From assembly GCF_000425365.1 (NCBI RefSeq), contig NZ_AUDH01000020.1, positions 1 through 57,990 of the forward strand: a stretch of 57,990 nt of DNA, in the 5' to 3' direction. The DNA is from Rubritepida flocculans DSM 14296. GTDB taxonomy: Bacteria; Pseudomonadota; Alphaproteobacteria; Acetobacterales; Acetobacteraceae. The notes under the pieces were generated by a model that was not told where the DNA came from, ran no database searches, and saw only the letters and a list, made by a program, of their open reading frames with translations. Positions 1 through 9,122 of this stretch are shown here, one piece after another. The stretch's first letter is position 1; each line of letters begins with the position of its first letter. Position numbers and translations under genes: made by a program.

Positions 1-45
1 CGGCGCCCCTTCTCTTGGTCCGGACCTCGGGAGAGGCCCTGCGCC

Positions 46-1122
46 TCAGCGCAGGACGATCTCCACGCGGCGGTTCTGCGGCTCGCGCACGCCCATGGCC
101 GTCGGCACCAGCGGGCGGTCGAAGCCGAAACCCTGCACCGTGATCTGGTTGCGCTGGATGCCGCGGCGCACCAGCTCCGCCGCCACCGCCTCGGCGCGGC
201 GCACCGACAGGCGCTGGTTGTAGGCCGCCGAGCCCGTGCGGTCCGCGTGGCCCGACACCTCGATGCGCGTGGACCCCACCGTGCGGGCGTTGTTCGCCGC
301 CTCGGCGATGATCTGGCGCGCGCGGTCCGTCAGGTCGGCGCGGTCCCAGTCGAAGAAGACCAGGAAGGTGCGCGCGGGCGCGGGCGCCGCGGCCGGGGCC
401 GGGGCGGGCGCCGGGGTCGGCGTGTTGAAGGCGTAGCGCAGACCGACCAGCACGGAGTGGTTCGCGTTGGTGACCTCGCCCGCCACACGCGTCGGCGCCG
501 TGGCGCCGGTGTTGCGGTTCGCGCCCTTGTACTCGGTGTCGAGCGTGGCGTAGTAGCGATACTCGGTGGTCAGCGAGAGGCCGGGAACGAACTGGCCGAG
601 GCCGAAGGCCACGCCGCCGATCGCCTGATAGGCGAAGTTCCAGCCGGAGCTGTTGTCCACAGCGAACAGCCCGCCATTGGGGAAGGTGGCGCGCACATTG
701 CGCCCCTGGATCCAGCCGGCGCCCACGCCCGCGCCCACATAGGGGGTGATGCTGACGCCGGTGCCCAGCGGATCGCCCAGCGAGAGGTCGTAGAAGGCGT
801 TGGCCATCAGGCCGAGCTGACGCACCGTGCCGCCCACCACGAAGGGCCGCACCCCGTCGCGCAGCGCGCCGGTGGCCTGGTTGTCGCGGTAGCTGACCTC
901 GCCCTCGACGCGGAAGCCGTTGCCGAAGCCCCAGCCCAGGCTGCCCACGGCGGCCCAGCCCCAGCCCCAGTTGAAGCGGTTGCGCGGGTTCTCGCCCAGC
1001 GTCGCCTCGCGATAGTTGCCGCCGACGCCGGCGCCCACATAGAGCCCCGAGACGGGCTGCGCCGCCGCGCTGCCCGCCGCCAGCACGCCGGCCGCGAGAA
1101 CGCCCATTCCGATGCGAATCAT
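46..1122 (-). CDS. OmpA-family outer membrane protein
   Basis: The 358-residue protein starts with a signal peptide of about 21 residues ending in an AAAQ cleavage region. A glycine- and aromatic-rich beta-barrel domain follows (about 25-230), then a Pro/Ala linker (about 233-250) and a C-terminal OmpA domain (about 252-358) with the GHADRTG and NRRVEI signatures that bind diaminopimelate in peptidoglycan. By family it tethers the outer membrane to the wall. The ATG has a GGAGG ribosome site nine bases upstream. It is monocistronic as far as can be seen, with a tRNA upstream on the same strand. The barrel is not assigned to a specific porin type. Confidence 0.93.
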   Translation of the reverse strand: MIRIGMGVLAAGVLAAGSAAAQPVSGLYVGAGVGGNYREATLGENPRNRFNWGWGWAAVGSLGWGFGNGFRVEGEVSYRDNQATGALRDGVRPFVVGGTVRQLGLMANAFYDLSLGDPLGTGVSITPYVGAGVGAGWIQGRNVRATFPNGGLFAVDNSSGWNFAYQAIGGVAFGLGQFVPGLSLTTEYRYYATLDTEYKGANRNTGATAPTRVAGEVTNANHSVLVGLRYAFNTPTPAPAPAPAAAPAPARTFLVFFDWDRADLTDRARQIIAEAANNARTVGSTRIEVSGHADRTGSAAYNQRLSVRRAEAVAAELVRRGIQRNQITVQGFGFDRPLVPTAMGVREPQNRRVEIVLR

Positions 1123-1217
1123 GAATCCACCCCTCCGGCCAGTGCCTCCATGCAGGCAGTGTTAATCATCTTTCGTCGTCGGAGAACAGGCCAAAGCACG
1201 CATTTGCCGGCCCGCGT

Positions 1218-1237
1218 TGCCGTGTTGCAACACGGCA
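1218..1237. promoter_or_regulatory. 20-base perfect palindrome between tRNA-Val and ompA
   Basis: The sequence TGCCGTGTTGCAACACGGCA is its own reverse complement with no loop. It lies about 95 bases upstream of the OmpA-family start and about 78 bases past the tRNA 3' end, both on the minus strand. A loopless palindrome fits a dimeric regulator's operator better than a terminator. Neither role is proven. Confidence 0.4.
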
Positions 1238-1314
1238 GGGAGGCGGAGGCGGCGCACCCCCTGGGTCGCGAACGCAGATCAAAATGCCGACGCCGAGGGA
1301 AAGAGGCCGGGAAA

Positions 1315-1389
1315 TGGTGGGTGCGACAGGGATTGAACCTGTGACCCCTGCCGTGTGAAGGCAGTGCTCTCCCGCTGAGCTACGCACCC
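1315..1389 (-). tRNA. tRNA-Val (anticodon CAC)
   Basis: Read on the minus strand, a full cloverleaf of 75 bases can be drawn: 7-bp acceptor (GGGTGCG/CGCACCC), D-arm GCTC/GAGC, anticodon stem CTGCC/GGCAG with loop TTCACAC (anticodon CAC, reading GUG), and T-arm ACAGG/CCTGT with loop TTCAATC. The discriminator is A, and the CCA end is encoded in the DNA. GUG is a frequent codon in this GC-rich window. Confidence 0.97.
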
Positions 1390-1481
1390 GTCCGTTCGGG
1401 AGACGCCATGTGCGTCGGTTGCGCGGCGAAGTCAAGCGGGCCGCTTGCGCCAGGGCGTGCGCATCCCCTTATGGAGTGCCG

Positions 1482-2222
1482 ATGCGCCGCCTCCTCGCCC
1501 TTCTGCTCCTCGCCGCCGCCCCGGCCCAGGCCGAGGCCTGGCGGGCGAGCTACCTCGTCACCGTCGCCGGCGCGACGGTGATGGAGGCGGAGGTGGCCTT
1601 CGACCTCGGCGGCGCGGGCTATCGCGTGGAGACCCGCACCCGCCCGCGCGGCCTGGGCAGCCTGGTGCTGCGCGGCGAGAGCGTCTCGGTCAGCGAAGGC
1701 CGCTGGCAGGGGGCCGAGGCCCGCCCTGCCTATCACGAGGCGCGCAGCCACTGGCGCAGCGGCCCCCGCCGCACCCGCCTGGACTACGACGCGGCGGGCG
1801 AGCCGCGCGTGGCGGTGCTGGAACCCGCCGCGGACATCCCCCGCGCCCCGCTGCCCGCCGGCCCGCGCGCCGGCACGCTGGACAACCTCTCGGCGCTGGC
1901 GCAGCTCGCCCGCCATGTGCGCGACACGGGGCGCTGCGACACCGGCGCCACCGCCTTCGACGGCCGCCGCCTCACCCGCTTCGAGGCGACGCGCGACCCG
2001 GTGATGCAGGCCGCCGATGGCGGGCTGCTGCGCTGCGTGATCGAAAGCCGCCCGCTGGCCGGCTATGCGCTGGACCGGCCCGAATCCGCGCAGCCCACCG
2101 ACATCCACGCGCTGTTCGGCGTGCTGCGCCCCGGCGCGCCCGTGCTGCCCGTGCGGGTGGAGATCGCCGCGCGCTGGTGGGGGCGGATCGAGGCGCGGCT
2201 CGTCTCCGTCACGCGCGAGTGA
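1482..2222 (+). CDS. DUF3108 domain protein, exported
   Basis: This 246-residue protein begins with a signal peptide (MRRLLALLLLAAAPAQAEA) followed by a mainly beta-strand body typical of DUF3108: an opening WRASYLVTVAGATVMEAEV strand pair and a later R-W-W-G-R motif near the C-terminus. The family is periplasmic or envelope-located and has no settled biochemical function. The ATG at 1482 is chosen because it places the signal peptide at the N-terminus; a longer in-frame reading has no export signal. Its TGA stop coincides with the left end of intergenic repeat copy R1, and the next gene is convergent. Confidence 0.85.
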   Translation: MRRLLALLLLAAAPAQAEAWRASYLVTVAGATVMEAEVAFDLGGAGYRVETRTRPRGLGSLVLRGESVSVSEGRWQGAEARPAYHEARSHWRSGPRRTRLDYDAAGEPRVAVLEPAADIPRAPLPAGPRAGTLDNLSALAQLARHVRDTGRCDTGATAFDGRRLTRFEATRDPVMQAADGGLLRCVIESRPLAGYALDRPESAQPTDIHALFGVLRPGAPVLPVRVEIAARWWGRIEARLVSVTRE

Positions 2223-2348
2223 TGCGGCCAGCCCTCGGCCGGAGGTCTCCCGCAGGCCGGGTTGGCGGGCGGCGGCGTGGCGGAACGAAGACAGGCCAGC
2301 GGCCGCCCCGGCTCCTCAGGAGTCGAAATCAGCGGCCGCTGGCATGAG
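2220..2348 (+). repeat. Dispersed palindromic intergenic repeat, copy R1
   Basis: This copy starts on the TGA stop of the DUF3108 gene with a degenerate left part resembling GATACGGCCGGCAT. It then carries GGGTTGGCGGGCGGCGG, GGAACGAAGACAGGCCAGCG, and an arm AGGAGTCGAAATCAGCGG ending in GCTGGCATGA. It matches the copies at 13575, 18895, 29341, 37234 and 57607. Its right part is read in the opposite direction as the last ten codons and stop of gph. The two GCGGCCGC blocks can pair into a hairpin. Confidence 0.8.
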
Positions 2349-2972
2349 CAGCCTTGGCAGCTCCTCCGGCGCGGTCGCGACCAGCCCCGCCCCCTCGCCC
2401 GAGCCGTAGCCCCAGGCGGCGAAGACGCTGAGCACCCCCGCCCCCCGGGCGGCGCGGATGTCGTTCTGGTGGTCGCCGATCATCACCGCCCGCGCGGGCG
2501 GCACGCCCGCCGCCTCGAGCACGCCGAGCAGATGGCCCGGATCGGGCTTGCGCACGGGCAGGCTGTCGCCCCCCAGCACCACGCAAAAGCGCGGCGCGAG
2601 GCCCAGCGCATCCAGCAGCGCGCGCGTCGCCGCCTGCGGCTTGTTGGTGCAGACCGCAAGCGCCCAGCCCCCGGCCGAAAGCGCGGCGAGCGCCGCCTCC
2701 ATGCCCGGATAGGGGCGCGTGAGCCGCGCGCCGTTCGCCTCCAGATCCTCGAGGAAGGGCGGCAGCACCGCCGCCTCCTCGAGCGGCGCGCCGCGCGCGG
2801 CGAAGGCCTTGCGCAGCAGGGCGCGCGCGCCGTCGCCGATCATCGCCGCCACCTCGGGCAGGGCGAAGGGCGCGAGCCCCGCCCGCGCCATGGCGCGGTT
2901 CAGCACCGCCGCGATGTCGGGCGCGCTGTCCACCAGCGTGCCGTCGAGGTCGAAGACCGCAAGCCGCCTCAC
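2316..2972 (-). CDS. gph: Phosphoglycolate phosphatase (HAD superfamily)
   Basis: This 218-residue HAD hydrolase has motif I DLDGTLVDSA (catalytic D8, D10), motif II CTNKP with a threonine, and motifs III/IV ending in RKPDP and MIGDHQND. By family it removes phosphate from 2-phosphoglycolate formed by oxidative DNA damage repair or RuBisCO side reactions. The GTG start overlaps the stop of the M81 peptidase gene upstream (GTGA), implying translational coupling. The last residues (PAAADFDS) and the TGA come from the dispersed repeat R1, so the native C-terminus appears to have been replaced or extended. Confidence 0.9.
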   Translation of the reverse strand: MRRLAVFDLDGTLVDSAPDIAAVLNRAMARAGLAPFALPEVAAMIGDGARALLRKAFAARGAPLEEAAVLPPFLEDLEANGARLTRPYPGMEAALAALSAGGWALAVCTNKPQAATRALLDALGLAPRFCVVLGGDSLPVRKPDPGHLLGVLEAAGVPPARAVMIGDHQNDIRAARGAGVLSVFAAWGYGSGEGAGLVATAPEELPRLLMPAAADFDS

Positions 2973-4420
2973 GGGTTCTCGACCCGCGGCCAGTAGGGCC
3001 GGTCGAAGCGCCGATAGGGGATGGCCGCGAAGTCGCGCAGGATGCCCGCCTCGGCCGCGCAGTAGCGCACCTCGCGCGCGATGGGCGCGAAGCCCGCGTA
3101 GAAATGCTGCGAGGACTTCACCACCACGATGCGCTTGTCCTCCAGCCGGCAGCCGAGCCCCGTGAAGGCGTCGGGGTGGAAGCATTGCTGCCGCTCGGTG
3201 GCGAGGATGATGTGGATGCCCTCCGCCTCGATCCAGGCGGCGGGGCCCATGGCCGCCCGCCCGCCCGAGAGGCCCGACTGGAAGGCCTGCTCCGCCACCG
3301 CGTGCACGCGCACCGAAAGGTCGAGCGGATCGCCCGACATCGGCCCGCATTTGCCGCCGAGCCGCAGCGGCATCGCGGCCCCCGGCCCCGCCTCGCGGCA
3401 GAAGGAGACGGCGACGGGATCCCAGAAGATGCCGATGGCCGCGTCCTTCACCCCGCGCTCCAGCATGCGCCGCAGCACCGCCGTGCAGTCGGAGGGCGCG
3501 CCGCCGCCCGCATTGTCGGAGGTCTCGGCGATCACCGTGGTGCCGGAGGGCGCGGCGAGCGCGATGTCGAGCGCCTGGTCCACCGTGTCGAAGCGCTTGC
3601 GCGTGGCCTCGCGCATCGCCCAGAGGCGCTCGCCCCAGGCCCGGGCGGTGGCCTCCGCGAGCGCGGCGTCGCCATCCGTCACGGCGAGCATCCTGGCCCC
3701 CACATGCGGCACATCGCCCCAGGGAAAGCCGTGCGCGAAGGAGAGGGAGAGGAGGCCGCCCTTCCCCTCCGCCGCCTGCATGTCCGCGACGAAGGATTTC
3801 ATCGGCTCCACGGGCGTGTGCCACATGTGGATCATGCGCAGATCCCGCATCGCCATCACCGGGCGGATTTCGCGCCGCGCGGCGCGCAGCGCCAGTTCGA
3901 ACAGCTCGCGCCCGCGCTCGGCCATGTCGGTGTGCGGGTATTCCTTGTAGATCACCACGAGGTCGGCGTTGGCGAGCAGCGCCTCGTCCAGGTGGCAGTG
4001 CAGGTCGAGCTCCACGCCGATCACGACATCGGGGCCCACCATGCGGCGCACATGGGCCACGAGGTCGCTCTCGCAGTCGTCATGGCCCTCGGCGACCATG
4101 GCGCCGTGCAGGTTGAGCAGCACGATGTCCACCGGCCCGGCGGCGCGCAGATCCTCGAGGATCATGCCGCGCAGCTCCTCATAGACGGCGCGCACGGTGG
4201 TCCCGCCCGGCTGGGCGTTGGCGGTGATGCTCTCCACCACCTCGATCTGCGCGGCCTCGGCCATGCGGCGCCACTCGATGAGGGGGATGTTGCCCCAGAC
4301 CGGCTCGGCCAGGCTGCCGCCGGTGCGGTGGAAGCGGTTGCCGAAGAAGGCCTCGCGCCCGGTGGGGATGGGGGCGAAGGTGTTGGTCTCGGTCAGCAGC
4401 GCGGCCATGAAGAGTCGCAA
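2969..4420 (-). CDS. M81 family metallopeptidase (MlrC-like)
   Basis: The 483-residue protein opens with RLFMAALLTETNTFAPIPTG, the hallmark N-terminus of the M81/DUF1485 family. It continues with the conserved LNLHGAMVAEG and GVELDLHCHLD metal-site segments and an MlrC C-terminal domain (ETSDNAGGGAPSD). The type member MlrC cleaves linearised microcystin peptides. Most chromosomal relatives have unknown substrates, so the name is a family label. The TTG start at 4420 is chosen because the family consensus begins there and a GGGGGA site lies nine bases before it. An upstream ATG would add sixteen unconserved residues. It is cotranscribed with gph. Confidence 0.85.
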   Translation of the reverse strand: MRLFMAALLTETNTFAPIPTGREAFFGNRFHRTGGSLAEPVWGNIPLIEWRRMAEAAQIEVVESITANAQPGGTTVRAVYEELRGMILEDLRAAGPVDIVLLNLHGAMVAEGHDDCESDLVAHVRRMVGPDVVIGVELDLHCHLDEALLANADLVVIYKEYPHTDMAERGRELFELALRAARREIRPVMAMRDLRMIHMWHTPVEPMKSFVADMQAAEGKGGLLSLSFAHGFPWGDVPHVGARMLAVTDGDAALAEATARAWGERLWAMREATRKRFDTVDQALDIALAAPSGTTVIAETSDNAGGGAPSDCTAVLRRMLERGVKDAAIGIFWDPVAVSFCREAGPGAAMPLRLGGKCGPMSGDPLDLSVRVHAVAEQAFQSGLSGGRAAMGPAAWIEAEGIHIILATERQQCFHPDAFTGLGCRLEDKRIVVVKSSQHFYAGFAPIAREVRYCAAEAGILRDFAAIPYRRFDRPYWPRVENP

Positions 4421-4487
4421 GGCGGAAGATCCCCCGAAAGGACGTGGACGGGCGGCGCATCCTGCCACCGCCGCCCGCGCCCGGCCA

Positions 4488-7088
4488 TCACCGCCCCGGC
4501 GCGAAGAGCCGCAGCAGCGGCGGCAGCAGCAGCATCACCGCCGCGAGTGAGTAGAACAGGCTGATGGTGAGGATCACGCCCATGCTCGCCGTGCCGGGAT
4601 GGGGCGAGACCATCAGCGCGCCGAAGGCCGCCGCGTTGGTGATGGCCGAATAGATCACCGCGCGGTTCAGCGGGCTGGCGAGCAGGTCCCGCCGCCCCTC
4701 GCGCCAGGCGGCCACGTAGTAGATGTCGTAGGCCACCCCCATGCCGAAGAGCAGCGGCAGCGCGATGACGTTGGCGAGGTTGAGGTCGGGCCCCAGCAGC
4801 GCCGCATGGGCCATGGTCATCAGCCCGGCCAGCGCCAGCGGCGCCACCGCCAGCAGCGCGTAGCGCAGCGAGCGCAGCGTGAGCCAGAGCAGCGCCGTCA
4901 CCACCGCCACGCCGATCGCGCCCGAGATCGCGAAGGCCTGCTGGATGGTGGCCGAGGCGCCGAGGGTGGAGATGGCGAGCCCCGTGGCCTCCGGCGCCAG
5001 GGCCAGCACGGCGCGGGCGAAGCGGCGCATCTGCGCCGTCTCGTCGCCCGGCAGGGGCGCGGGGGCGATCTCCACCCGCGCGCGGCCGTCGGGCGTGATC
5101 CAGTCGGCGCGCAGCACGGCCGGCAGCGTCTCCAGCGTCACCTCGCCGGGCGAGAGCAGCAGCCGCACCCGAGCGAGCGTGTCGGCGAAGCCGGGCAGTG
5201 TGGCGCGGGCGAAGGCCGCGCGCGCCTCGGCCGGGCCCTCGGCCAGCGCGGCGAGCGCGGCGCCGAGCCGCCGCCCTTCCCGCGCCGCCGCCGCCTCGCC
5301 CGGCAGCGCCGAAAGCGCCCGCGCCGCGGCGCCGAGCGCCGCGCGCAGCTCCGCCTCATCCGGCGGCGCGCGGGGCTCGGGCTCGAGGCTGAGGCCGAGC
5401 AGCATCGCCGCATCCTCGATCAGCGCGCGCTTCTCCTCCTGCCCCTCGGGCAGGAAATCCGCGAGCGTGGTGGCGCGGGCCACCTCCGGCAGGGCGCGCA
5501 GCCGCGCCGCCAGGGCCTGCGCGGCGGCGAGGTCGGGGGCGAGCAGCTCCAGCGTGTTGGGGGTGGCGTCGGGGTCGCGCGCCAGCTCGCGCCAGGTGGA
5601 GACGGCCTCCGAGCCCGGGTCGCGCAGGTTGATCGGGTTGGTGTCGAAGCGCAGCCCGCTCGCCGCCGCGGCGCAGAGCAGGGCGAGCGCCAGCGCGCCC
5701 CAGGCCACGCCGCGCGCGTGCCGCCCGAGCCAGGCGTCGAGCGGCCGCAGCCCCGGATAGCCCACCTCGCGGTGCTCGGGCCGCGGGCGCGCCAGCAGCA
5801 TGAGCGCGGGCAGCATGGTCATCGCCAGCAGCCAGCCGATGCCCATGCCCACCCCGGCGATGAGGCCGAGCTCCGCCACGCCGCGGTAGTCGGTCGGGAT
5901 GAAGGCGAAGAAGCTGAGGCCGACGGAGAGCGCGGCCAGCGTCATCCCCGGCCCCGCCACCTCCCCCGCCGCCTCCAGCGCGGGCGCGACGGCGCCGAGC
6001 CGCGCGTTCTCGGCCCGGTACTGCACCGCGTATTGCGTGCCGAAATCCACGCCGAGCCCGATGAACATGACGGCGAAGGCGATGGAGAGCGGGTTGAAGG
6101 CGCCCACCGCCAGGATGCCGAAGGCGGCCGTCCAGAGAATGCCCGCCACCGTCAGCGCCAGCAGCGGCCAGATCAGCCGCCAGGAGCGCAGCGCCATCCA
6201 CAGCAGGAGGCTGACCAGCGCGAAGGAGAGCAGGGTGGAGGCCCAGGCGCCGTCGGCGATGGTGGCGAACTCCTCGTCGGCCATCGCCACATGGCCGGTG
6301 AGGCGCAGCCGCACGCCGCGCTCGGCGAAGCCGAGCCGGGCGGCCTCGGCGCGCACCACCTCCGAGGCCGCCGCCCCGGCCGAAAGCTGCCCGTAATCCA
6401 GCGCGGGCTGGATGATCACGAAACGGCGCAGCTCCGCCGGCCGCGGATCGCGGCCGGTGAGCAGGGCGCGCCAGTCGGGCGGGGCGAGGCGGCCCGCGCG
6501 CGCTTCCTCGGCCGCGCGGGCCAGCGCGGCGAGCGGCGCTTCCAGCCGCTCGGGCGCCGTCTCGCCGCGCGCCAGCCCCTCGGCCATCAGTCGCGCCACC
6601 TCGGCCACCCCGCGCGCCGAGGGGTCGGCCGCGATGGTGCCGAGCAGGGGCTGCGCCTCGATCAGCCGCTCCGTGACCTGCTGCACCTCCGGCAGCGAGA
6701 GGTAGAGCAGCCCGTGGCGGTCCCAGAACTCCCCGGCGTCGGGGCGGCGGACGTCGCGGAACAGGGGCCCGCGCGCGCGCAGCGCCCCGGCCAGCGCCTC
6801 GGCGGCCGCATCGAGCGCGGCGGGGGGCGCGCCGTCCAGCACCGCCACCACGAGGTCCATGCGCTGGGGGAAGGCGCGGTCGAGCGTGAGCTCCGCCACG
6901 CGCCAGGGCAGATCCTGCGGGAAGAGCTTGGTGACGTCGGAATCCAGGGCGAAGCGCGTGGCGGAGAGCCAGGTGGCGAAGGCCGTGACCAGCGCGCAGA
7001 GCAGCAGCACCGGCCAGGGCCGGCGCACCGAGAGGCGCACGAGGAAGGCCGCCGCGCCGCCCAGCGCGGCGGCAGGATCGCGCGTCAC
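4488..7088 (-). CDS. hpnN: Hopanoid-associated RND transporter HpnN
   Basis: This 866-residue MMPL/RND exporter has a first membrane helix near residues 28-47, a large periplasmic loop with the HpnN-type segments ALDSDVTKLFPQDLPW and EAQPLLGTIAADPSARG, then two bundles of membrane helices (about 280-430 and 720-860) separated by a second periplasmic domain. HpnN moves hopanoids from the inner to the outer membrane. It follows a CopD-like gene by six bases. The hopanoid radical-SAM gene hpnH lies close by on the other strand, which supports the assignment. A generic MMPL exporter is the alternative. Confidence 0.85.
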   Translation of the reverse strand: MTRDPAAALGGAAAFLVRLSVRRPWPVLLLCALVTAFATWLSATRFALDSDVTKLFPQDLPWRVAELTLDRAFPQRMDLVVAVLDGAPPAALDAAAEALAGALRARGPLFRDVRRPDAGEFWDRHGLLYLSLPEVQQVTERLIEAQPLLGTIAADPSARGVAEVARLMAEGLARGETAPERLEAPLAALARAAEEARAGRLAPPDWRALLTGRDPRPAELRRFVIIQPALDYGQLSAGAAASEVVRAEAARLGFAERGVRLRLTGHVAMADEEFATIADGAWASTLLSFALVSLLLWMALRSWRLIWPLLALTVAGILWTAAFGILAVGAFNPLSIAFAVMFIGLGVDFGTQYAVQYRAENARLGAVAPALEAAGEVAGPGMTLAALSVGLSFFAFIPTDYRGVAELGLIAGVGMGIGWLLAMTMLPALMLLARPRPEHREVGYPGLRPLDAWLGRHARGVAWGALALALLCAAAASGLRFDTNPINLRDPGSEAVSTWRELARDPDATPNTLELLAPDLAAAQALAARLRALPEVARATTLADFLPEGQEEKRALIEDAAMLLGLSLEPEPRAPPDEAELRAALGAAARALSALPGEAAAAREGRRLGAALAALAEGPAEARAAFARATLPGFADTLARVRLLLSPGEVTLETLPAVLRADWITPDGRARVEIAPAPLPGDETAQMRRFARAVLALAPEATGLAISTLGASATIQQAFAISGAIGVAVVTALLWLTLRSLRYALLAVAPLALAGLMTMAHAALLGPDLNLANVIALPLLFGMGVAYDIYYVAAWREGRRDLLASPLNRAVIYSAITNAAAFGALMVSPHPGTASMGVILTISLFYSLAAVMLLLPPLLRLFAPGR

Positions 7089-7094
7089 GCCCGC

Positions 7095-8102
7095 TCAGCC
7101 CCCGGCGCGGGCCAGCAGCAGCGCGAGCGGCAGGGCGAGGGCGAGCCCGGCCCAGAGCGCCTCGGCCAGCCGCGTCTCGCAGGCCCCCTCCGCCCCGCGC
7201 CAGGCGAGCCAGCGCGCCGCCCCGGCCAGCACCGCCAGCACCCCGGCCAGCGCCGCGCCCACGCCGAGGGCGAGCAGCCCCGCCGCGGCCAGCGCCAGCG
7301 CGGTGGCGCCCGAGACGAAGCCCGGCACGGGCAGCAGCAGCCCCGCGAGCAGCGCCAGCGCCAGCACCGCCGCCGGCAGGGCGGGCCACAGGGCGGGGCC
7401 CGCCTTCCCGGCCAGCAGCGCCGCGATGGGCGCGCACAGCGCCAGCGCGAGGATGATCGCCGCCTCCGCGAGCGGGCGCAGCCGCGCCGCCCCATCCCCC
7501 GCCCGCGCGCGCCAGGCGAGCCAGAGCGAGCCCGCCGCCAGCGCCAGCAGCAGCAGCCCCGTGGCGATGAGGGTGGGGATGGCGCCGCCGCCGAAGGGCT
7601 CGCCGGCGGCGATCAGCACGCCGGGCAGGGCCAGCGCCATGCCGCCGAGGGCGAGCAGCGTCCAGCGCCGCGCCGCCTCGCCGGCGCCCTCGCCCGCGAG
7701 GGCGAACCAGAGCAGGGGCAGGCTGCCCATCCACAGCGCCGCCCCCGCCTCGCGCAGCAGCGTGCCGAGGAAGGGCAGCGCCGCCTCGTGCACGCCCGCC
7801 TGCAGGATGGCCGCGGGCAGCAGCAGCCCGGCGAGCGCGACGAGCACCGAGGCCGGCGCGCCGCGCCAGGCCAGCGCCGCGAGCCCGCCCGCCGCGCCGA
7901 GGGCGCCCAGCGCGCCGATCCAGCCGCCCCAGCCCTGGGTGGCCGGGAGCCCGGCCAGGGCGGCCAGGAAGGCCGCCACCGCCGCCGCCAGGGTCACGCG
8001 CCGGGCCAGCGCCCCCTCGCCCGCCAGCAGCAGGAAGGTGGCGCCGCCCAGCGCCGCGCTGCGCGCCGCCATGGCCAGGGCGTAGAGCAGCGCGCCGTCC
8101 AT
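7095..8102 (-). CDS. CopD-like integral membrane protein
   Basis: The 335-residue protein is almost entirely hydrophobic, with eight or nine predicted membrane helices. The segment LREAGAALWMGSLPLLW followed by a polar loop resembles the conserved region of CopD copper-resistance membrane domains. Other parts are too low in complexity (Ala/Leu) for a firm assignment, and the metal-binding histidines expected of CopD are sparse. It lies between the ferritin-like gene (15 bases upstream) and hpnN (6 bases downstream) and is very likely translated from the same message. Its role there is unknown. Envelope metal handling or support of hopanoid export are both guesses. Confidence 0.6.
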   Translation of the reverse strand: MDGALLYALAMAARSAALGGATFLLLAGEGALARRVTLAAAVAAFLAALAGLPATQGWGGWIGALGALGAAGGLAALAWRGAPASVLVALAGLLLPAAILQAGVHEAALPFLGTLLREAGAALWMGSLPLLWFALAGEGAGEAARRWTLLALGGMALALPGVLIAAGEPFGGGAIPTLIATGLLLLALAAGSLWLAWRARAGDGAARLRPLAEAAIILALALCAPIAALLAGKAGPALWPALPAAVLALALLAGLLLPVPGFVSGATALALAAAGLLALGVGAALAGVLAVLAGAARWLAWRGAEGACETRLAEALWAGLALALPLALLLARAGG

Positions 8103-8117
8103 CGCCGCCTCCCCCCC

Positions 8118-9122
8118 TCAGGCCCGGGCCTGCTGCGCCATGCGGTTGGGCTTGCGCATGAACCAGCGCGCGAAACGCGCCAGCGCCGGCATGGTGGTGG
8201 GGCGCAGCAGCCGCGGGTCATAGCCGGCGAAGCGGCGGTCATTCTCGATCAGGCAGAGGTCGATGATGTCGGCCAGGCTGTAGTCCTCGGCCGAGACGGC
8301 CTTGGCGCCGGTCACGGTGAAGTTGTTGTCCTGGGTGCGCTCCCTGCCCTCGCCGTCCACGGTCTTGGCCAGCCCGATGCGCTCCCAGCCCAGGAACACC
8401 CAGACGGCGAGCACGCGCAGCTCGAACCAGGGCCGCTTCCACCACGGCATGGTCGCGCGGTGCCAGGCCAGCCAGTTGGCGAAGAGCAGGATGTGGCGGC
8501 ACTCCTCCTGGATCACCGGCTCGAAGGTGTCGGTGAGCTCCTGCGGGAAGAAGCCGGAGCGGCGCGCCATCTCGAACAGGCCGAAGGCGAAGAAGCTGTC
8601 CACGCATTCGCTGAAGCCGGTGACGAGATAGGCCCATTCGGGATCGCGGGGCGGGACGTATTCGGGCTCGGGCGCGAGCTGGATGCCATAGGCCTCGACG
8701 AGGCGCGAGAGCACCTCCTTGTGGCGGTTCTCCTCCCAGCCGTTGCGCGCGATGGTCTCGCGCATCTCGGGGTCGTCGATGGTGGCGGCGTAGGCGCTCA
8801 TGCGCAGCCGGGCCTTGCCCTCGGTCTGCACCGCGATGTCCCAGATGGGCAGGGAGGTGATGCGGGCCAGCGCCTCCGGCTCCAGCTTCGGCCAGGGGAT
8901 CACGCTCGGCTTGTAGGGGTTGAAGGTCTCCTCGAACATCCGGCACACGGCCTGCTTGTGCTCGGGCGAGCCGGGCTTGAGCGGGCCCTGGTGCGGGCTG
9001 ATCCAGTGGCGGGCGCGCGCGTCGGCGGCGGCGACGGTGGCGGCATCGGGCAGCCGGCCGGCGAGGTTGTCGTCCAGGCTGCCGGAGAGGCGGGCTTCGA
9101 GGTCGGAAAGGCTGTGGCTCAA
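8118..9122 (-). CDS. Ferritin-like di-iron domain protein
   Basis: This protein of about 334 residues shows two helical ExxH signatures, EENRHKEVL and EECRHILLF, with further acidic residues, as expected of a ferritin-like four-helix di-iron site. The surrounding sequence ([35 protein letters not shown]) is characteristic of a conserved but unnamed ferritin-like family. The TTG start at 9122 is preferred because an AGGAG lies ten bases before it; an in-frame ATG at 9161 is possible. It heads the run CopD-like, HpnN, M81 and Gph. The substrate is unknown; a lipid-modifying oxygenase is one possibility given the hopanoid context. Confidence 0.75.
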   Translation of the reverse strand: MSHSLSDLEARLSGSLDDNLAGRLPDAATVAAADARARHWISPHQGPLKPGSPEHKQAVCRMFEETFNPYKPSVIPWPKLEPEALARITSLPIWDIAVQTEGKARLRMSAYAATIDDPEMRETIARNGWEENRHKEVLSRLVEAYGIQLAPEPEYVPPRDPEWAYLVTGFSECVDSFFAFGLFEMARRSGFFPQELTDTFEPVIQEECRHILLFANWLAWHRATMPWWKRPWFELRVLAVWVFLGWERIGLAKTVDGEGRERTQDNNFTVTGAKAVSAEDYSLADIIDLCLIENDRRFAGYDPRLLRPTTMPALARFARWFMRKPNRMAQQARA

